A stretch of DNA of 64,000 nucleotides, from assembly GCA_002105175.1 (NCBI GenBank), contig MCGE01000008.1:1116001-1180000 (forward strand). Reading direction: 5' to 3'. Below the pieces are notes generated by a model. It was not told where the DNA came from, did no database searches, and saw only the letters and a list, made by a program, of their open reading frames with translations. A program made the position numbers and the translations under genes. This stretch comes from Absidia repens. Taxonomy: Eukaryota > Mucoromycota > Mucoromycetes > Mucorales > Cunninghamellaceae. Below are positions 46,094-57,550 of this stretch, piece by piece. Position 1 is the first letter of the stretch; each line of letters opens with the position of its first letter.

Positions 46094-48211
46094 ATGTCTT
46101 CTTTTTTAAAGTCGACAGCATCAGCACCTGATTACCTTGATACAACCCCAACTCTTCGAAAAAAACAGCATCAACATCAACTTGAACAAGAAAAACAGGA
46201 GCATAACCTTCAGTATCATCATCATCAGTATGGAAGAAAGTCATTACTGAAAACAAGTAAACGGGCACGCCACAACAACATTGAATGGTCGTCATCCTCG
46301 CCAGGTCGTCTACTCTCAAGTGCATCGACAAGGCGACCACAACGCTCTTGTACCTATTCCCTTCTGGTCATCTGTATTTTTATCTCTATCTGCATCCTTT
46401 ACATTGCTAACTCCTCATCCATACCACTTCCATCATTATTCCACCGTAATACTGATGACAACAATATCTTTGTTTCTCTGGTCCCCAAGAAAGTAGCTGC
46501 AAAATGGCGTGGATACCTCTCTCAACGATTTTTTGACTCATCAGCTACATTTCCCAAACGTAAGGAAGCACTATGTTATATATAACGATGTGTCTTCAAC
46601 CATATTAATCCCCCCTTCCTCCTTCTTTTTTTTTTTCTGGGGCAAAACTCCATCTAGTGTATTTCCCTCGCCACTGTCCTTCTTCAGACTCTACTTCAAC
46701 GACAGCTAACCGAGTACTGATGTGTGCGAAGCCTGTACCGTCCTTTATCTTTGCTGGAAGTGAAATGAGTGGATCGAAATATGTATTTGAACAACTACGG
46801 CAACACCCTCAAGTAGCCTGGACAATGGATACCTCGAAAACCTCGGCATCTACACCTTCAGCTTCATCTAGAAAAAAGGGATCGGGCGTGTATTCTTTGG
46901 ACGATGATGTTAGGCCGGGAGAACAAGGAAGCAGTGCTGCCTTCGAAACGTACTTATCACAATTTCCATTCTTGACCGAACATGAGCTGAACAATATTGA
47001 AAAACAGCAAGTCGTGGTTGGTGAACATGCTCCTCATTATTTGTACAAAAGCTATTCAACTGCTCGTCGAATACGGGAAACTTTACCCCATGTCAAGGTA
47101 CTGTGTATATAACAAGAAACGAGCGGGGAGGGGTATGATACGATCTGCTTACTCACACTCTTTTTTATTTCTATTTTTGGCGGGATATGTTATTCCAGCT
47201 TGTGTTTATTTTACGGGATCCTATTGACCGGGCGTACACTCAGTTTTTGCATGAAAAGTCAACAGCAAGGTGGCAACAACAAACCGACACAACAACATCA
47301 ACATCAACATCAACACTATCATTCGATGCTCTAGTTGACCTGGAGCTATCCATTCTTCAAAAGTGTGGACATACAAGTACTCAATCCGGATGGGAAGGGT
47401 TTGTTCGATGCCATGAAGGAAGTGAAATCCGAGCGACTTGGAATCTGACGAATAGCAATGAAAGCCCGTATGGTAAGAACTTGACAAAGAACACACAATA
47501 GTAATAATAATAAAAAACAATCATTCATTTAGTCTTTTTCTTTTTGGAGTAGACGCGTTGAAGGTATATGATTCATTGGCCAAAGGAATGTACTACAATG
47601 CACTTTTGCCGTTTTTGCATGAATTCCCGGCATCTCAAGTGTATGTGACAAGAACCGAAGATTTCATCAACAACCCATCGTCTTCATTTCAGAAATTGGC
47701 GCGATTTTTGGGAATTCAGGAACACTTTTTCTCGGAACGCAACTTTTATGCTCGGATGGTGGGCCAGCAACAGCAGCAGCAATACGGTGGTTACGATGAT
47801 TTATCGGCCATGATCCTTCAACAACAAAACGCTGGTGGTCAACACCATCGTCAGGCATCGCCATCAAGTAATTATCGTTCGCATCACCATCACCATCATC
47901 AACAACAGCAACGTGTACCTGCAATGGGAATGGAAGAAGAGCAACAGCAGGACGACCAGGACATCTTTTCCACTCCAGCCCCATCATTCACGCCTTCCTC
48001 GTCGAAATTATCATCTTCAGGAACGACAGTAGCAACAGCATCAGCATCAGCAACGAGCAATTACTTACACCAATATGACACTCCCGCCTTGGATTTGTCT
48101 ATACGATACCGACTAGAAAAACTTTTTCGGCCCCTGAATCGCCGGCTGATGGAATTATTTGAAAATGAATACGACTTTTATGGTTGGGATTACGATGTGG
48201 ACCGTGGATGA
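46094..48211 (+). CDS. Type II membrane sulfotransferase-like protein
   Basis: Four exons (46094-46559, 46658-47097, 47199-47472, 47553-48211) encode 612 aa. A basic, Gln/His-rich cytosolic region is followed by a membrane anchor at about 86-106. The PAPS 5'-phosphosulfate loop appears degenerate (SFIFAGSEMSGSKYVFEQL; Ser and Gly replace parts of the usual GxxKxGTT). The 3'-phosphate site is well kept: LVFILRDPIDRAYTQF (303-318, Arg308). Later blocks are YYNALLPFLHEFPASQVYV, FQKLARFLGI and a terminal FENEYDFYGWDYDVDRG, as in carbohydrate sulfotransferases. A low-complexity insert (about 480-570: Q, H, S, T) interrupts the C-terminal part. A Golgi carbohydrate sulfotransferase is the simplest reading; the loop lacks the usual Lys, so activity is uncertain. 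Confidence 0.85.
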
Positions 48212-48639
48212 TTAAGGTGTTTCTTTTTTCATGGATCATAGTTTATAGTTTATAGTTTGTAGTTTGTAGTTTATAGTTGCATAGTTTATAATTACATTTG
48301 TCTTTTAATTTTTATTTTACACAATTTTTATCCCAATAAAAAACAAACACTCCTGTCGGAAGACAGCTAGTACATATTTTACTTTTGACATTATCATTTT
48401 CTTTTTCTTTTATCTTTTCTTTCCAGGAACACTATGTACGTTAAATGTCATTGGGTTTGGAATATCAGGTGGAACAAAAAAAAAAAAAAAAAAGCCGGAT
48501 ATTTGATCACTAAACTGGAGTATTTTGACATAAAACATGGACCAGGAAATGTGGTGCGAGCATTACATCTGTATGTAGGATTGGATAGAGCGGGGGGGGG
48601 ATCGGTTTAATAGATAGAGAAAAATGGTCATAGTCCTAG

Positions 48640-49770
48640 TAGTGGGGGCTTATTCTAGGTGCGTGAGGCAAACTATCCCACAGCAAGATCGAGGGGAGGG
48701 AGGAGTATAAATACATCGTTGCTATTGCGGCATGAGAGGAAAAGTATCCTATAGTCAATGATGAAAGAAGAGGGTCGCTCTAAAAATCAATGCGCCTCCG
48801 TCCCATGCTCTCGAATGACGTTAGTCTCTGTAAAAAGAAAAGAAAAACAATAGAAGGCAGACCCGTCATGCTTCCAGTCACTGCCATGACATAAATGAGC
48901 CATTGTTTAGTAATATGAATCTCTGTTATTAAAAGAGTGTACCATGATCCTGCCACTGGTGAGTGGCATTGGTTGCTTTTTCAGAAAAGTAGTAATCGTA
49001 AACCAATCCTCAGAGACTGGAGGACATTTCAAATCCAGCACACGTGAATTTTTATTTTGCCCCATTTTTTATTTTTTCCGTACTTTTTTTTCTTCATCAT
49101 TCAATTTCTTTGAGATTATGGTGACCTTAGATTAGTACCAGGACTAGTTTAGACAGGCTTTCAGCTTAGGGATTACAAGATGCATGGGGGACCCTTGCAT
49201 TTTAGATTCAGGAGTTTGGGACCACCATTACGAGCTGGCTGTTTGAAGCTTCCATTAGTTTAGCTTAGTGTTAGTTTGTCAAATAGTTCGTATCTATATT
49301 TGAATAAAATATGCCTCTTTTTCCTTGCTTCAATAAAAAATGTCTCAATAATCTCGGTGCATACTACAGTAGATCCTTATTACATGTCGCAACATAAGAT
49401 CTCCTCTGTGCCTTGTACAGTAGATTCCTTTTCTACCATAGTCCCTTTTACTCTCTTTCTTTCTCACACACTTGTATTTTACGGTGTCCCTTTATATTAG
49501 TGATGGTCATTCTTTAGCTTCCTTACTACCCCTTGTTACAATGAACACTCCGACTTCAGTTTAGTATTTTACCCAGTATATATTTCCAAAAAAATATGTC
49601 CTTTTTATTAGCCATCCACTGATCCACAGTATAGTGAGAAAGGCAGCTATTGTAGCTGTTTTTCACGTGTTCTATCAAAATGCCAGCATGCTACCTCATT
49701 CACTATGACTAAATCTCTCACAAAGTCCTGACGACTGGTTGGCTGTTCAAAGTAGTAGTAGAAGTATAAC
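48640..49770 (+). repeat. Dispersed non-coding repeat, copy D
   Basis: Shared landmarks: GGCAAACTATCCCAC (48668), the CACACGTGAATTTTTATTTTG core (about 49038), the block 49126-49320 (TTAGATTAG..CAGGACTAGTTTAGA, GGGATTACAAGATGCATGGG, TTTGAATAAAATATGCCTCTTTTT), CCCTTGTTACAATGAAC (49531), GTGTTCTATCAAAATG (49668), and the CACTATGACTAAATC..GACTGGTTGGCTGTT end (49702-49748). It is non-coding. A G8 run at 48593 lies just outside. Boundaries are approximate. Confidence 0.72.
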
Positions 49771-50499
49771 TTTAGAATTATTATCATTATCCAATAAATG
49801 CCTTTGTGAAATATTTATGTCACATAGTTATTAATAATTTTTTAAATGGAATGATGGAGGAGATTACTACAGGTTAATTTTGACTTATCGTTTGTTGATG
49901 CGAGTTACGATGTGGGGAACAGGGAAATTAGGCGTAAATGGAGTCTGTGCCGTCGGAGCGAGTATGAACTTGGCGTTAGACTTCTTCGCTGTTAATGATG
50001 TGCGTTATAATGTTAATCACACGATACGCCTATGCTGAAGTAATATTTGATATTTAAGCGACCTTGAATAATGCATACTGCGTTGAAGTCGTAGAGTCCA
50101 AAAAAAAAAAAAAAAAACGAAAAAAAATCCAGACTCTTTTCTCTTTTTAGGATAGACATATGAAATGGTGCTCTAAATACAATAGTGCTATGGATCATCA
50201 CACAATCCAATTCAGAGGCACCCAACGAGCAAACCAACCCAATAATAATAAAAGTAGATAAACAAGTAAAATATAAATGCATCACACACAATCAGGCTGC
50301 GGTATATATTAAATCAATCGCTTTTTGTTTATTTAATTGTGGGCTAATGATAAAAAGATATATAGGGAGGGGAGCAAAAAGAAAACCATGAATAATCCTA
50401 TGTGGAAACAAACAAAGTACTATATATAATACTAGATGTAATGAAATCGGGCAGCTAAATTGATTGTTTTAAAATGTGCTGTTCATTGGAGTCATAATT

Positions 50500-51700
50500 A
50501 GTCAAGGGGGGGGGGAAGCGTGAGCCTTAACATAGTGAGATGGGGTTTTATTGTTGTGGAATAAACGTAACGTAAGGTTAACTAGATCAATTAAAAGAGA
50601 ACACGCCATTCTATTTTGAGCAACATACTATTCTACAATGAAGGTTGGGATAAACTAAACTAGATCCAGTACAGTACTCCATACTGGGTCCAAAATCATC
50701 ATATCGCCTCCGATTTTGTATGGTGTTGATTGGTTTAAAACGAAGCGAAACTCACAATACATTCGTTGTTTGAATAATGATAACTGGTTTGAAAAGAAGA
50801 GAGAACCACTAAACCACCGATGGTCTTGAGAAGCATGAGCCACGCTGTTACCTATGTTGAATAGTAGGACTCGCTTTTAACAGCAATAGGAGCCTTCATG
50901 CCGCCATTGTTGAATGGCGAGATTTATTCTCATGGTAAGAAGCGGAGAGGATGACCTTGTTAATGGATTTGTATGGTGTTGCGTGTCTCTAAAAAAAAGA
51001 AGGGTTTCTTTTTTGTATCCATCAAAAAGTAAATAAATATAATCCCCAAATCATTTCCTGACAAGAGCATTTAAAAGCCCGCCCACGTGAAGATTTATTT
51101 ATTTGCTCCCAATTTATTTTTCGCTCTGTCTCTCTTCCTTTTCATTTTCATTTTTTTTCTTCCATTTTTCTTCACCATTCAAATTCAATGAGGTTATGTT
51201 GAACTTCGATTAGTGTCAGGACTAGTTTAGAAGGGGTTTCAGCTCAGGGATTGCGACATGCCTGGGGAAACCCTTTCATTTTGGATTCAGGATTTAGAAC
51301 CACCATTAGTTAGCTTTTTGGAGTCTTCATTAGATTAATCTAGTCTTAGTCTTAGTTTGCTATAGTTTGTATCTCCATCTGAATAAAATATGTCTCTCTT
51401 TATTTGCTTCAATGAAAAATGTCCCAATAGTCACTTTCATACTTTGTACCAAGAAATCCCGTTTTTACTACTATCACACTTTTGATTAGTGCATATCTAT
51501 TGCCATATTTCAATAAAAGTTACCGTTGTAGTCATCCTTCAGTCTGTACAGTACAATAGACTACAATCGTCCCTTTGAAGTAGTGTTTACCTTTCCTCAA
51601 ATTTCCCACTAGTCTCCATTACGCTACCTTTTCTAGATCTCTTATTACAAGAACCTTACGCCTTTACCACGCAGCCTTTTATATAAAATATTATAATATC
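50500..51700 (+). repeat. Dispersed non-coding repeat, copy E
   Basis: Landmarks: GGAATAAACGTAACGT (50560), TTTTGTATGGTGTTGATTGG (50715) and a second partial TTTGTATGGTGTTG (50970), the CCCGCCCACGTGAAGATTTATTTATT core (51078), and the block 51205-51400 with CAGGACTAGTTTAGAAGGGGTTTCAG and TCTGAATAAAATATGTCTCT. The core block is the closest in sequence to copies A and C. The tail beyond about 51640 is diverged or missing. Non-coding. Confidence 0.72.
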
Positions 51701-51900
51701 CATTAGACGGGACGAACCGTACATGTATATCTAGTTCATAATTTTTACTTCGTACGACAGGTATAACGATCCCCGCCCTCAAAACAAAGTCCATTTTGTC
51801 CCCAAAAATCTGCCATCCAAAGTGAAAAATTGCAGAGATGTCAATCAAAACCCACACTTCAACCGCCGTCACCCCTACTCCTCTCCTTGATGTTCAGGCA

Positions 51901-51945
<45 letters not shown>

Positions 51946-53363
51946 TGTGTGAATTGGGATGCAAAGTAAAAGCGTCGTCGCGGGAGCCATGACGTTTACG
52001 GGCGAACGGAAATTATGAACGGGGATTGAAACTATAAAGTGTCTAAGGTGCATTCTTCAAATCTGACAATATGCAAAGGGAGAAGAGAAAATGAATACAT
52101 ACTCACATATGTATAATGCTGGACTTGGTTCTTTTTCTTTATATAATTATGTTTTGAAAAATTGAAACGGACTCTATATTCGTATGATGATCATTTCTAA
52201 ACAATATTAGCAGATATCGCTTCAAGATGATATTAAAATATCAGTGGTTTACATAGTGATGATTACTGTAGTCATTATTTTAGCGTTGTTGTTATTTTCG
52301 GAATAAAGATTAAATGTTAACTAAAAACTTCGTTACTCATACCGGGCGGTGAGTAATGCCTTCCAATTTTTTTGTCATGCAATATCGTAGTACTGGATCT
52401 TGTCGTGGATTTAGAATATGGGAATTTAGGACTAATCGTTTTTATGCACTTTACTTGATTGGTGACCGTTTGAAAATGAAAGCGGCTGACACATTTCAAA
52501 GATGTCAGTTCAAAGAAAATGTAATTCTGGTTTGTAAAAACAAAAAGATATGATTGGCTGAACTCTCTTTATGGTATACAAGATGATAAGATAAAATGAA
52601 ACCATCCAGATCTTCTTTTTTCTTCTTTGTCGGGCAAGGTGAAAATGACAACGCAGTGAAAATAAACTAGATCTTCCTGTGATAGAATACAAAAGATATA
52701 TATATAATAAAAGGATGGCTATACATTTTAAATAATAATGAACCGATTTGTTATCTGTTAATTTTTACAGAACTTAGATAATCTACTCCCACGCAAAAAT
52801 TAGAAATGAAACTCCGCACATCAAAGGGGAAAAATGCTTACCAACCCATGATGAGTTTTCAGCGGAATAGCACGGAAGTGGCCAGGTGGCAGACAACGAT
52901 TTACATAGAGGGCCCTTTGAGGGTTTGTCTATTTCATGTGAAGTGTACCGATTGTTTCCACCTTTTTTTACCCCGCAATTGGTTAAACACTTGGTCATTG
53001 GTTCAAAAAATTCACCGGCCCCCCTTCACCCCACACACTAACTTAATTACACAAAATCATCATTATTTGTGCCTACCCAAACTTGATTTGAGACTTTCAC
53101 CATTTTATTGACTGATGGCTGACCGAATGACTGACACAACACAAACACACACACACTTTTTTTAAACCGCCTCAACGTTTAGAAGAAAAATCCCACATGA
53201 AAATTATTAAAGCGCCTTTTTTTTTGTCTGTTGGATTTAAATAAAGCCCTTTTCACTTTTTTTTCTTTTAATTATTTCTCTCTCTCTTTCTCCTTTTTTT
53301 TATTTTATTTTTATTTCTTCCCCCATTTTTATTTAACCCTACTCTTTTGAACCAATCTCCAAC

Positions 53364-54641
53364 ATGAGCAAGACCAACCAAAAAGAAAAGACGCCTTTAC
53401 TCACTCACTTAGTCGCCGGTGGTGCTGCTGGTTTTATGGAAGCATGTACTTGTCATCCTCTCGATACCATCAAAGTCCGTATGCAACTTGCAAAGAACAT
53501 CCAACGAAACGCTGCTGTAAGTTGAAACTCATCAATGTCAAGAGACAGTGACAAAGAGTGGTAGTGTGTATGTTCCTGGATATATATAACTAACCACTTT
53601 TATATACATATATATATGGACACTTTAGGGTCAACGCCTCGGTTTCTTCGGTGTTGGTTTGAAAATCGTGAAGAATGAATCATTCTGGGCTCTTTACAAA
53701 GGTCTTGGTGCTGTTGTCTCTGGCATTGTTCCCAAAATGGCTATTCGATTCAGTTCTTTCGAATTATACAAGGAATGGTTAGCTGATGCTAATGGAAATG
53801 TGAGCACTACCGCCGTCTTCCTTGGTAAGTGATCATCATCTTTTTTAAAGTTTTTAGCAAAACAAGAAATCTTATGGATAGGACATGACTTACTCATCAT
53901 CCCTTATTATTTATTTTTGTATTATAGCTGGTCTTGCTGCTGGTACCACTGAAGCTGTGATGGTTGTGTCGCCCATGGATCTTATCAAGATTCGTCTTCA
54001 AGCTCAACGACATTCTATGGCTGACCCTATGGATGTGCCCAAATACCGCAATGCTCCTCATGCCGCTTACACTATCGTGAAGGAAGAAGGTTTCCGTGCC
54101 TTATATAAGGGTGTCACTTTGACTGCTTTACGACAAGGTAAGTGTCTCAAAAGTTGAGATAGAAAGGATGCAAATGATGTAATATTCCTTATTAATACTG
54201 TTTACTTTTTTTTTTGTGCACCCATTCATTCACATAGCCACCAATCAAGCTGCCAACTTTACAGCTTATCAAGAATTCAAATCGTATGCGAAGAAGTTAC
54301 AAAACTTGGAAGAATTACCCTCTTATCAACATTTGATTCTCGGTGGTGTTTCCGGTGCCATGGGTCCTTTGTCCAATGCTCCTATTGATACCATCAAAAC
54401 ACGTATTCAAAAGTCCAGTGCTAGAGGATCAGGATGGGAACGATTCAAGGTTGTTACTACAGAAATTTATGTCAAGGAAGGATTCCGGGCTTTCTACAAG
54501 GGTCTCACTCCTCGTGTCTTACGTGTGGCTCCTGGTCAAGCGGTTACTTTCATGGTATACGAAAAGGTCAAGGCTTGGTTAGATATCTTTAGACAAAACG
54601 TCAAGGAAGGTGAAATTACTTCTATTGTCGCTCCCAAGTAA
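53364..54641 (+). CDS. SFC1: Mitochondrial succinate/fumarate carrier
   Basis: Four exons (53364-53516, 53629-53824, 53928-54137, 54238-54641) encode 320 aa with the three-fold mitochondrial carrier repeat. Signatures are CHPLDTIKVRM, SPMDLIKIRL and APIDTIKTRI, each followed by a glycine-aromatic block (LYKGLG, LYKGVT, FYKGLTPRVLRVAPGQAV). The stretches KMAIRFSSFELYK, YRNAPHAAYTIVKEEG and LTALRQATNQAANFTAY match yeast Sfc1/Acr1, which exchanges cytosolic succinate for fumarate across the inner membrane and feeds gluconeogenesis from C2 compounds. All joins are in frame. A poly-pyrimidine leader precedes the ATG. Confidence 0.95.
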
Positions 54642-55230
54642 ACGGGTCTCTCTCCATCCCCCACACTCTCTACAATACCACTTCCTCTATTTTTTTATAC
54701 ATACACTATTACACACTAGACACCTGCCTTTGTCCCATCCCCACCCTCAAATTTATGTACTATAGTATCTTTTTGTTTTATACTCACTTTTAATAAAGTT
54801 GCTTTTTTTTTTATCACTATCACTTATTATTTTATTTGTCGGATGAATTGAAAAAACAAGAATTGGGTATTTGATTAGGGTTATAACTGATATGTAGTAA
54901 ACAATGCAAGTGGACCGAGGGGTAATCGATCCAACGATGATGACGGTGATGACGATTTTGCTCTGATTTTTGGCGACAGGAGAACCATTCATACAGATCC
55001 GAGCTATTCGCCGATCACATAAGAATTTGTCATACAAATCAAATTGAAGTGTACCTGAATGAAATCGATATTCAAAAAAAAAAAGATATAGTATGTTGGA
55101 GCAAGATGTGTAAAAAATAAAAGGTTTTATTGAAGAGTTTGATATCATAAATACAAAATACGCCACATGATGCTACAAATATATATGCATAAACTAATTC
55201 TAAGTGATAAAGGAAGGAAAGAGTAGCCAA
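54642..55230. other. Convergent 3' interval between SFC1 and CMC1
   Basis: No gene is supported. AATAAA at about 54793 suits SFC1 polyadenylation. A long minus-strand frame (54753-55166) exists but has a composition of AT-rich 3' flank and no family resemblance; I treat it as chance. An A12 run lies at about 55074-55084. Confidence 0.5.
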
Positions 55231-55701
55231 CTACGACGTGGCTTCTTGTACTGCTGATCCTTGTTGTCTTGCACGCTTTTCAGCCATCTTTACCAGCATT
55301 AATTTGTCCAATTCTTCCCGAGAAGTTCTACAATCAAAACATACACGTATCAAATATTTCTATTCCATATCAATATCATTATCTTCATTTACCTTTCATT
55401 TAGACAGTTATTCATTGCTTTTAACTTTGAGCGACAAGTCCACATCACTGTAATGTTATGTTCCTTACTGCATTCAACAAAGTCTAAAAAAAAGAGTGAG
55501 TGATAGATAGATAATGGTGTCTTTTTTTTTCGCCTCGCTTGCGTTCAAATAGACACCTTTGACAGATTCGTGACATTGTTTTAACGCCTTTTCTTTAAGA
55601 TCCTTGAAACAAGCTTCTTCTTCATTTCTACTCAAAGGGTGCATTTCGCTTGACTTATCCATAAATGGATTGCTCATAGTTTGTTCCACAGTTTTTCCCA
55701 T
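55231..55701 (-). CDS. CMC1: Twin CX9C protein, COX assembly factor Cmc1-like
   Basis: Three exons (55701-55557, 55483-55393, 55327-55231) encode 110 aa. Two CX9C motifs are visible: Cys43-Cys53 and Cys65-Cys75, with an extra Cys31. The line KALKQCHESVKDFVECSKEH and the second helix CRSKLKAMNNCLNE match Cmc1, an intermembrane-space protein, imported by Mia40, that stabilises early Cox1 and is linked to copper delivery to cytochrome oxidase. There is no cleavable presequence, as expected. The first donor is GTGTCT, weaker than the usual GTAAGT, but frame and the CX9C spacing confirm it. An alternative in-frame Met at 55677 is possible. It diverges from the reductase gene, 359 bp apart. Confidence 0.9.
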
Positions 55702-56060
55702 ATAAATAAATAAAAAAAGAGAAGTAAAAAAAAAAAAAAAAAGAAGACCAACACAATGCTGTCCAAAATAGTCCTGGTGATCCATTCAATCTCCGCACGC
55801 GACTCAAATTCAACTTTGGCCAAATTTCCAATCGAGCTAGTCTTATTCTTTTTGATATATATCATCATCATTTATAATCACTATACCATGCAATTCTATC
55901 ACTTTGACGAGGGGTAAGAGGGATGCCTGTGATCAATATACTGTACTGTACTGTACGTACGGTACTGTGAAATTTTGCATTTGACATGATTTTAAATGTC
56001 AGACAAAAAATTTGTGGGGAAATTTCCTTTCCATCCTTTTTTTTTTTTTGTTTTTGAATA
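55702..56060. promoter_or_regulatory. Divergent promoter region, CMC1 and 5-alpha-reductase family gene
   Basis: A 359-bp gap separates two start codons on opposite strands. It contains A18 on the plus strand next to the CMC1 start (55725-55742), a GTACTGTACTGTACGTACGGTACTG near-palindromic stretch (about 55943-55967) and a T12 run just before the reductase ATG. A shared regulatory region is implied by geometry only. Confidence 0.4.
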
Positions 56061-56939
56061 ATGGATTCTTTGTCAACCATTCTGAAATATCGAACAACTT
56101 ACGATCGGACGTTATTGGCCTATTCGACAATTGTCCTCATACTTCCGCCAGTTTTGTTAGTTATCAATGCACCTTATGGTAATGGGGGAAATATATGCAT
56201 TTAATATAAAAACGCAAGCGAACTCAATCGTGACATTTTTCTAGGTAGATTCACCAGTAAAAACGTACTTTTGGGATTTGGGTTTAGCAGAAAATGGTCG
56301 AAACTTGCTTGGTTTACTATGGAAATGGTATCACCTATTGTCTATACGTTGACCGTTTACCTTCTTGCGTATGATTCCTCCAATGCAGCCCGCCAATATG
56401 GACTCACCACAGCTCAAAAATGCCTATCAGCCCTTTGGTACATTCATTACACCAATCGAACGCTTATCTACACCTATCGTGTTCCTTCTATGGCTTCTAT
56501 GGGACTTTTAACTTGGCTCTCAGCTATTGTCTTCAACTCTGTCAATGGATATATCAATGCGTACTGGGTGGCTACACAATGCTGCAATATCGATGGCGGT
56601 ATGGTCACAAATGGCATTGGGTTATGTCTTTGGACTGCAGGCTTTATATCCAATATATATCACGACTCCATTTTATTTTCTTTACGAAAAGGCAAGTCCG
56701 GTGGCTATTCTATTCCAAAAGGTGGTCTTTACCGTTTTGTCAGTTGCCCAAACTATCTATCTGAATGTGTTGAATGGATTGGCTATGCGTTGTTATGTCG
56801 TAGTCCTCCTTCATTTTGGTTTGCTGTAGGTACAATGTCAAATCTGATCCCTAGGGCGTACAAATCTCACCAGTGGTACAAGCAACGCTTCAAGGATTAT
56901 CCCACAAATCGCAGGGCAGTCATCCCCTTTATTCTTTAG
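56061..56939 (+). CDS. Steroid 5-alpha-reductase family membrane enzyme
   Basis: Two exons (56061-56178, 56245-56939) encode 270 aa with about six hydrophobic segments. The C-terminal half carries the family signature: SNIYHDSILFSLRKG, YSIPKGGLYRFVSCPNYLSE and CVEWIGYALL, then a basic end (SHQWYKQRFKDYPTNRRAVI). Length and blocks match SRD5A1/2-type 3-oxo-5-alpha-steroid 4-dehydrogenases, NADPH enzymes of the ER that reduce a C=C bond next to a ketone. A polyprenol reductase or Tsc13 enoyl reductase is less likely by size and motif order. Fungal substrates of this branch are not established. The GGTAGATTC junction keeps the frame. Confidence 0.9.
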
Positions 56940-57170
56940 CCATTTAGTTCCCTCCCTCCCTCGTCCTCCTTGAACTCACATGACCCTCTTACATCCACCT
57001 TCCTAGTTTTAGTTTTTCCATTTACGCACCATAGTTTATTAGTATTGTTATCTTACCGTTCTTATGATAAAATCATTACATTCTTATAATAAAAATATTG
57101 TCTATATCAAACCACGCAAATAAAAAAATATTGTCCCTATATTGTTGCATGTGTCAAAATGTATTCTCTT

Positions 57171-57345
57171 TGTCAAACAATACAAAATAAAGCATGGTCT
57201 TTGGCAAACTATACAAGATAAAGCATCGTCTTTGGCAAACTATACAAGATAAAGTATCGTCTTTGGCAAACTATACAAGATAAAGTATCGTCTTTGTAAA
57301 CTATACAAAATAAACCATTGTGTATTTGTCAAACTATACATAATG
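57171..57345 (+). repeat. Tandem repeat, 31-bp unit
   Basis: The unit GTCTTTGGCAAACTATACAA plus GATAAAGYATC begins at 57197, 57228 and 57259 with exact 31-bp spacing, and diverged units lie on either side (57171 and 57290-57345). It is downstream of the reductase gene and about 200 bp from the Myb-protein stop. Its CAAACTAT element recurs in the dispersed repeats. Confidence 0.8.
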
Positions 57346-57550
57346 AAACCTCGTTTTATCACGTCCCCACAAAATAAAATAAACCATTGTATACATCGAT
57401 CAATATTCTCCACAGAAAAATCGTATAGATCATACAAAAATATCATGTCTTTATTTATTAAAAACAAACGCAATACTAAACTACTATATAAATTATTCTA
57501 ATAAAATTACTACACTATACATAAATCCAACGAATATAAAATAATTCCAT

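Larger units (their letters stand above)
48212..53363. other. 5.15-kb gene-free interval with two repeat copies
   Basis: This is the largest non-coding stretch in the window. It contains repeat copies D (about 48640-49770) and E (about 50500-51700) in the same orientation, offset by about 2.08 kb, plus a run of 39 T at 51905-51943. The start has an AGTTTATAGTTTGTAGT short-period repeat at about 48240-48290. Sequence from 49770 to 50500 and from 51950 to 53200 holds no protein-like frame. The last 150 bp are a C/T-rich leader for the carrier gene. Short frames here are AT-rich or translate repeat sequence. Confidence 0.6.

Noticed and set aside
54753..55166. 137-aa minus-strand frame between SFC1 and CMC1
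   Set aside because: It lies in the shared 3' flank, with AT-driven composition, no recognised motif and no supporting splice site.
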